The notes beneath the pieces are model-generated. The model had not been told where the DNA came from. It saw nothing but the letters and a program-made list of their open reading frames with translations, and made no database searches. Of a stretch of 64,000 bases of DNA, positions 59,618-64,000 are shown piece by piece. The position numbers and the translations under genes are program-made. The DNA is from Weissella ceti. GTDB taxonomy: Bacteria; Bacillota; Bacilli; Lactobacillales; Lactobacillaceae. Positions within the stretch are counted from its first letter, which is position 1; each line of letters opens with the position of its first letter. Where the stretch lies: the NCBI RefSeq assembly GCF_018394055.1, contig NZ_CP074441.1, positions 248,001 to 312,000 on the forward strand, in the 5' to 3' direction.

Positions 59618-60619
59618 ATGAATACGAAAATTAAAGTAACAATCGCAGGACTAGGACTAATTTTATTAGCAGGTTTATTTACAGAAACACAACCGACGGT
59701 CAAAAAAGCAGGGGATGTGGCCCATGTCGGTATCCTACAGTTCACTGCACATCCCGCGTTAGATGCAATTAATAAAGGCATTCTGACAGAACTAGAAGCA
59801 GAAGGATATAAGCCAGGTAAGAACTTAGAAATTACCCAATTAAATGCGCAAGGTGATCAATCTAATTTGCAAACGATGGCGACTAAATTGTCATCACAAC
59901 ACAATGATGTAAATGTGGGGATTGCAACACCAGCGGCCGTACCGCTAGCGAATACAATCAAAGATGATCCTGTTGTGTTCGCAGCTTCAACTAATCCTGT
60001 AGGTGCTAAGTTGGTTAAGTCAATGAAAGTACCTGGTGGCAATGTGACAGGAGTGTCAGATCAAGCACCATTGCCTGCTCAATTAGCGCTAATGAAATCA
60101 TTTGTGCCATCATTAAAGACATTAGGTATTATTTACACTTCTTCGGATGATGCAGCATCCACGGAAGCAAAGCGTATGGATGCATTAGCTAAAAAGGCTG
60201 GTTTAGCAACTAAGATGTACACAATTAGTTCATCGAACGATTTAAATCAAACCGCACAACAATTGGTTGCTAATAAACAAGTACAGGCAGTATTTGTGCC
60301 GACTGACAATACCATCGCTGGCGCATTTTCAACATTATTGAAACAAGCCAACGAAGCTGGCGTACCAATCTTTCCAACGGTTGATACAATGGTCGCTAGT
60401 GGTGGTGTGGCGGCGGTATCAATTAATCAAACTGAACTTGGTCGCATGACTGGAAAGCAAATTGTTGAAATTTTAAAGGGTAAAGCACCAAAAAATATGC
60501 CTGTTGATTTTATTAAAGAAGGACAGGTTGTTGTGAATGACGAACAATTAAAGCATTTAAAGATGACGGTCCCAACGGCCTATCAAGATGCAAAATCTGT
60601 GAAAAGTGAGGGCAAATAA
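59618..60619 (+). CDS. trpX: ABC transporter substrate-binding protein, TrpX type
   Basis: 333 aa, family PF04392-like (VAHVGILQFTAHPALDAINKGI, LGIIYTSSDDAAS, VFVPTDNTI). These proteins are linked to tryptophan or other aromatic compound uptake in Lactobacillales. A hydrophobic N-terminal segment (residues ~6-21) is present but has no lipobox Cys; the protein has no cysteine at all, so it is anchored by an uncleaved helix or secreted. AGAGGAATC precedes the ATG. The tryptophan role is supported by the Trp leader peptide upstream. Confidence 0.85.
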   Translation: MNTKIKVTIAGLGLILLAGLFTETQPTVKKAGDVAHVGILQFTAHPALDAINKGILTELEAEGYKPGKNLEITQLNAQGDQSNLQTMATKLSSQHNDVNVGIATPAAVPLANTIKDDPVVFAASTNPVGAKLVKSMKVPGGNVTGVSDQAPLPAQLALMKSFVPSLKTLGIIYTSSDDAASTEAKRMDALAKKAGLATKMYTISSSNDLNQTAQQLVANKQVQAVFVPTDNTIAGAFSTLLKQANEAGVPIFPTVDTMVASGGVAAVSINQTELGRMTGKQIVEILKGKAPKNMPVDFIKEGQVVVNDEQLKHLKMTVPTAYQDAKSVKSEGK

Positions 60620-61504
60620 ATGGCAATGTTAATATCAGCAATTGGACAGGGTTTGATTTGGGCTGCGGTTGGAATTGGTCTTTATCTAACATTTCGAATT
60701 TTAAATTTCCCGGATATGACTGTGGAAGGAACCTTCCCATTAGGAGCTGCAACAGCGGTTGTATTGATTTCTAGTGGTATGAACCCATATTTAGCAACGC
60801 TATGCGCTATGGGAACTGGGGCAATTGCCGGTATGATTACTGGTCTGTTGTATACAAAAGGACAAGTACCAATTTTACTTGCTGGAATTTTAACGATGAC
60901 AGCAGCTTACTCAATTAACTTACGTATTTTAGGGCAAGCAAATCGATCATTGTTGCAAATGCCAACGGTGTTTTCAAATGAAATACTACAAAAATTACCA
61001 ACGAATTATCCAGTGATTGTCGTTGGATTAATCTTAGTAATTGTCATAATTTTACTATTGAGTGGTTTCCTAAAGACGCAATTAGGACAAGCTTTTGTGT
61101 CTACTGGAGATAATGCCACAATGGCCCGTTCAATGGGGATTAACACAGACACAATGACTATCTTGGGACTAATGCTTGCCAACGCTTTAATTGCGTTGGG
61201 TGGTGCATTAGTCGCGCAAAATAATGGTTTTGCTGATGTAAATATGGGGATGGGAATCATCGTTGTCGGACTTGCATCAATCATTATTGGAGAAGTCTTG
61301 TTCGGTGGTGAATTAACCTTGATGGAACGCTTAATAACCGTAGCGATTGGATCAATCCTATATCGCTTTGTTCTAGTATTAGTACTATATATCGGCTTTA
61401 ACGCAGACGACTTGAAGTTAGTTAGTGCTATCATTTTGGGATTAGCTTTGATGATTCCAAAGTTCGGCAAGCACTTGAACATCAAATTCCGAAAGGGGGC
61501 TTAA
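60620..61504 (+). CDS. trpY: ABC transporter permease, TrpY type
   Basis: 294 aa, about eight to nine helices, member of the branched-chain/simple sugar-type permease family (LivH/RbsC-like) that goes with PF04392 binding proteins. Starts directly at the stop of the binding-protein gene. The MTVEGTFPLGAATAVVLI segment and the MARSMGINTDTM coupling loop are visible. Confidence 0.88.
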   Translation: MAMLISAIGQGLIWAAVGIGLYLTFRILNFPDMTVEGTFPLGAATAVVLISSGMNPYLATLCAMGTGAIAGMITGLLYTKGQVPILLAGILTMTAAYSINLRILGQANRSLLQMPTVFSNEILQKLPTNYPVIVVGLILVIVIILLLSGFLKTQLGQAFVSTGDNATMARSMGINTDTMTILGLMLANALIALGGALVAQNNGFADVNMGMGIIVVGLASIIIGEVLFGGELTLMERLITVAIGSILYRFVLVLVLYIGFNADDLKLVSAIILGLALMIPKFGKHLNIKFRKGA

Positions 61505-61505
61505 G

Positions 61506-62276
61506 ATGAGTGATATGAGTTTAGAATTAATTGATGCAACTGTAACTGTGAACCAAGGGACACCAGAAGAACGCAATATTTTAAATCATGTTAACCTGCA
61601 AATTGCAGCGGGTGAGTTTGTGACTGTTTTGGGTTCTAATGGAGCCGGAAAGTCAACTTTGCTAAATGTTATTGCTGGGAGCTTGAAATTGACGAGTGGT
61701 GAAATTTGGCTTGGTGGTGAGAACGTCACTAATCTAAATGATCTGCAACGTACGAAAACACTAGCACGTGTATTCCAAGATCCTAAGTTAGGAACTGCAC
61801 CACGAATGACCGTTGCAGAGAATTTGTTGTTATCGCAAAAGCGTGGTCAACGTCGTGGATTACGTAATCGTGGTTTAACTGCTGAGAAGAAAGCGGAATT
61901 AGCCACAATTACTGAAACGATGGGAAATGGTCTAAGCCAACGTCTTGATGTACCAACTGGTAAGTTATCAGGTGGGCAACGTCAAGCACTATCATTCTTG
62001 ATGGCAACACAAGTTCGTCCAGATGTCTTACTATTAGATGAACATACAGCCGCGTTGGATCCAAAAACTAGTCAACAATTGATGACGCTAACGAATGAAA
62101 AGATTCGTGAAGCCAAACTAACAGCGATGATGATTACACATGATCTAAACGATGCATTGATTTATGGTGACCGTTTATTGGTTATTGAAAACGGTGGTAT
62201 TGGTCAAGACTTTGATGCACTAGAAAAGGCTAAGTTGACTGTGGCTGATTTGTTGGCATACTTCAACAAGTACTAA
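61506..62276 (+). CDS. trpZ: ABC transporter ATP-binding protein, TrpZ type
   Basis: 256 aa. Walker A GSNGAGKST (~residue 43), signature LSGGQRQALSFLMA, Walker B VLLLDEHTAALD and a switch His in MITHDLNDAL. It starts one base after the permease stop with AAAGGGGG upstream. It completes the importer. Confidence 0.92.
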   Translation: MSDMSLELIDATVTVNQGTPEERNILNHVNLQIAAGEFVTVLGSNGAGKSTLLNVIAGSLKLTSGEIWLGGENVTNLNDLQRTKTLARVFQDPKLGTAPRMTVAENLLLSQKRGQRRGLRNRGLTAEKKAELATITETMGNGLSQRLDVPTGKLSGGQRQALSFLMATQVRPDVLLLDEHTAALDPKTSQQLMTLTNEKIREAKLTAMMITHDLNDALIYGDRLLVIENGGIGQDFDALEKAKLTVADLLAYFNKY

Positions 62277-62297
62277 ACGATTAGGGGGGGATAAATC

Positions 62298-62669
62298 ATG
62301 CAACACCGAATTGTGACACAAATAATGGCCGTCTTTCTGGGTGGTTTAATTGGTGGCGCGATGCGTGAACTATTAATGTTAGGGATTCGTCTAGATAACT
62401 TTCCATTAAATACATTGGTGGTTAATTTAACAGGTGTATTTCTAACTGTGTTGGTAACCACACAATTATGTCGCCGTTGGCATCGATTTAAATATGTCCA
62501 TGAATTTATGGATGTAGGTGTCTTAGGAGCTTATACGACTTATGGGACAATTATTGTAGATATTTCGACACACCAAGCGTTATTCACAAATAGTGTTTAT
62601 TTACTACTCACAGTAGTAGGTAGTGTTGTCATGGTTTATCTGGCACGACTTGTTGGACGGGGGCGATAA
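62298..62669 (+). CDS. Fluoride channel FluC, first copy
   Basis: 123 aa, four helices, FluC/CrcB family: GGLIGGAMREL near the N-terminus, the channel Asn in NLTG, and GAYTTYGT where the usual motif is GGFTTFST. The Phe of the fluoride pathway appears as Tyr here. In Gram-positives two adjacent genes give heterodimers; this copy and the next overlap within the operon. Follows the ABC genes by 21 bases with an AGGGGGGA site, so it shares the transcript. Confidence 0.9.
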   Translation: MQHRIVTQIMAVFLGGLIGGAMRELLMLGIRLDNFPLNTLVVNLTGVFLTVLVTTQLCRRWHRFKYVHEFMDVGVLGAYTTYGTIIVDISTHQALFTNSVYLLLTVVGSVVMVYLARLVGRGR

Positions 62670-62670
62670 A

Positions 62671-63030
62671 ATGGTAATGATTATAGTGGCAAGCCTTGGG
62701 GCCGCTGTCGGGTCAGTTGCCCGTTTTCTGATTCAAGCACGTTTTACAGCATATGCTGAACGAACTATTTTAGGAATTAATTGGTTAGCAGCATTTTTAG
62801 CTGGAATAATGGTGAGTTTACATTTATCACCAGTTCTGCATACTTTGATGTTGGTTGGACTGATTGGTGGATTTTCAACATTTTCGGGACCAATTATTAA
62901 ACTTGCGGATTCTTTGGGGGATGCCTCAAAACGTTTGAGAGCAATCCGAGATATTGTGATCTTATTTGCGGGTGGAATTATCCTATTCGATTTGGGATAT
63001 TTGCTAACAGCATATGTTATGGGACATTAG
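62671..63030 (+). CDS. Fluoride channel FluC, second copy
   Basis: 119 aa from ATG 62671. Family motifs: GAAVGSVARF, Asn in GINWLAAF, GLIGGFSTFSG (the canonical FSTF form). Four helices. It begins one base after the first copy, so the pair is translationally coupled and probably forms a dual-topology channel dimer. No fluoride riboswitch is visible upstream of the pair. Confidence 0.9.
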   Translation: MVMIIVASLGAAVGSVARFLIQARFTAYAERTILGINWLAAFLAGIMVSLHLSPVLHTLMLVGLIGGFSTFSGPIIKLADSLGDASKRLRAIRDIVILFAGGIILFDLGYLLTAYVMGH

Positions 63031-63045
63031 TCAAATAAAAACATA

Positions 63046-63084
63046 GAAAAAAGACCTAACAAGTGTGCTTGTTAGGTCTTTTTA
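63046..63084. terminator. Terminator between the FluC pair and the VOC gene
   Basis: AAAAAAGACCTAACAAG and its complement around GTG, with T5; works for both converging genes. Confidence 0.92.
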
Positions 63085-63091
63085 TGTTTAC

Positions 63092-63433
63092 TTATTTATT
63101 AGCAATTACGTTGATTTGGTTGCCTTCAGGGTCATCTAAATGGAAGATAACATGGCGACCATCAGGGTCAACAGTCATTGGTTCTGCTTGTTTAACATAA
63201 TAGTTAAGCAAGTGGTTTTCAACTGTCTCTTGATGATCACGAACAACTACTTCAACGGTGATACGTTCAGTGTTTTCGGCATCAAAAAAGATGTCTTCAT
63301 CATGGAATGATAATTGACGACTTTCGTTGGCACCGAAAGTTGTTGGTAGATCAAAAACTTCTCGGTAGAAACGAGTTGCTCGTTCAACGTTTTGAACGGG
63401 GATGTTTAATGGGGCAAACTTACGAACACGCAT
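63092..63433 (-). CDS. VOC family protein (glyoxalase/dioxygenase-like)
   Basis: 113 aa. One vicinal-oxygen-chelate domain: APLNIPVQNVERATRFYREVFDLP at the start and GRHVIFHLDDPEGNQINVI at the end (typical of the family). The Glu and possible metal ligands are incomplete for a single chain; such proteins work as dimers. Function unknown. AAAAGGAGTC precedes the ATG on the minus strand. Confidence 0.88.
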   Translation of the reverse strand: MRVRKFAPLNIPVQNVERATRFYREVFDLPTTFGANESRQLSFHDEDIFFDAENTERITVEVVVRDHQETVENHLLNYYVKQAEPMTVDPDGRHVIFHLDDPEGNQINVIANK

Positions 63434-63557
63434 ATAAGACTCCTTTTAATTGTTATGTTTTAAGGTAAGTATACACGTCTATGAAATGAGTTAAAAGAAT
63501 TTTAGAAGATTACCGTGTTAGGTACGCTTTAAGGATACTTGTTTATAGGAGGAATCC

Positions 63558-63971
63558 ATGAAAATAACATCAATTGAAGGGTTAGGCAATCAACTATACC
63601 GACAATATGGGCATGAACCGCAAGAACATTGTTGGGTTTTGAGTGTGAATACGCAAATGGAAATATTAGACTACGTGCAAGTTGCGTTAGGAACAATAAA
63701 TCATGTGACGATTCATCCACGAGACGTTTTTCGTCGCTTGGTTTCAGTGAATGCGTATGGATATATTTTAGTGCACAATCATCCAGGCGGAGGGTTAAAT
63801 CCTTCGGAAGCAGACATGCGTATTCTGCAACAATTTGTTGCGTGTAGTGCGTTAATGCAAATTCATTTATTGGACTTTATGATCATTAGTAAGAGTGGTT
63901 ATTATAGCGTTCGAACCAAACAGGAATGGCCTGAAATCTCGTTGAATTCATTACTCGATTTATGGACGTAA
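63558..63971 (+). CDS. Stand-alone JAB/RadC-like domain protein
   Basis: 137 aa. The JAMM motif is visible: HNHPGG (His-x-His) followed by NPSEAD (Ser and Asp), with LLDFMIISKSGYYSV after it. Full-length RadC is about 220 aa with an N-terminal helix-hairpin-helix part; that part is missing here, and the start has a TAGGAGGAA site so this seems a real short form, not a fragment. JAMM proteins may be metal proteases, but RadC-like activity is unproven. Confidence 0.85.
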   Translation: MKITSIEGLGNQLYRQYGHEPQEHCWVLSVNTQMEILDYVQVALGTINHVTIHPRDVFRRLVSVNAYGYILVHNHPGGGLNPSEADMRILQQFVACSALMQIHLLDFMIISKSGYYSVRTKQEWPEISLNSLLDLWT

Positions 63972-64000
63972 ACTGTCCGTATATGATAAGATGAATGAAG

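Noticed and set aside
62277-62297. Fluoride riboswitch before the FluC pair
   Set aside because: Only 21 bases separate it from the ABC gene, far too short for the riboswitch.

Overview
The window is chromosomal DNA of a low-GC Gram-positive lactic acid bacterium. The 16S rRNA (about 26743-28320), the gene content (cydABCD, class Ib nrdHEF, LCP, DUF1831 and DUF3397 proteins) and the order of the tRNA cluster point to Lactobacillaceae, most likely the genus Weissella. I could not run a database search, so the species is left open. No insertion sequence, prophage, integrase or CRISPR array is visible. Most of the window is core genome, and the interest lies in RNA-level control and in unusual versions of core genes.

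Layout. 1-5 kb: tatD-rnmV-rsmA in a translationally coupled block, a CNNM/CBS membrane protein and an inverted veg gene. 5.4-8.1 kb: dCMP deaminase, thyA and an LCP cell-wall ligase. 8.1-13 kb: envelope genes (PspC-like, uppP, YihY/BrkB, a large YfhO-like membrane protein) and a CBS-domain protein. 13.1-26.2 kb: the classic Firmicutes run pth-mfd-flippase-rqcP-divIC-tilS-hpt-ftsH-hslO-lysS. 26.2-33.6 kb: a complete rrn operon with three tandem promoters, 16S-tRNA-Ile-tRNA-Ala-23S-5S, followed by 15 intact tRNA genes and one degenerate tRNA-Gly-like element. 33.6-37.1 kb: a membrane protein, a flavin-dependent oxidoreductase paired with a Rossmann dinucleotide-binding protein, and an XRE/TPR regulator. 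37.2-43.5 kb: cydAB and cydDC for cytochrome bd oxidase. 43.6-47.4 kb: a glucosaminidase, a PurK-like ATP-grasp enzyme and several small genes. 47.4-50.9 kb: a beta-glucoside PTS operon behind a long leader with a perfect cre site. 51-53.5 kb: DUF3397-csp-nudix-membrane protein-mtnN-DUF1831. 53.8-54.9 kb: a secreted LysM protein with a long Pro/Glu/Lys/Val/Ala repeat. 55-59.3 kb: nrdI facing nrdHEF. 59.3-63 kb: an ABC transporter of the tryptophan TrpXYZ type followed by two FluC fluoride channel genes. 63.1-64 kb: a VOC protein and a stand-alone JAB/RadC-like protein.

Main discoveries proposed. (1) The TrpXYZ-type operon is preceded by a sigma-A promoter, a 14-codon ORF (59370-59414) ending Gly-Trp-Trp-Arg-Ser, a long hairpin starting at its stop codon and two terminators. 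This has the architecture of a ribosome-mediated tryptophan attenuator, whereas Firmicutes usually use T-boxes or TRAP. (2) HslO/Hsp33 has no cysteine at all, so its zinc redox switch is gone. (3) A shrunken tRNA-Gly-like element with an 8-nt anticodon loop lies where related cluster orders, as I recall them, carry tRNA-Gly, while tRNA-Gly(UCC) is present in three identical copies at exact 90-bp spacing. (4) A near-consensus promoter lies in the 23S-5S spacer, inside the 23S processing stem. Smaller observations include palindromic operators at cyd, nrdH and the PTS operon, an nrdE-nrdF intercistronic hairpin, a TilS without its C-terminal domain and a 39-codon membrane protein gene.
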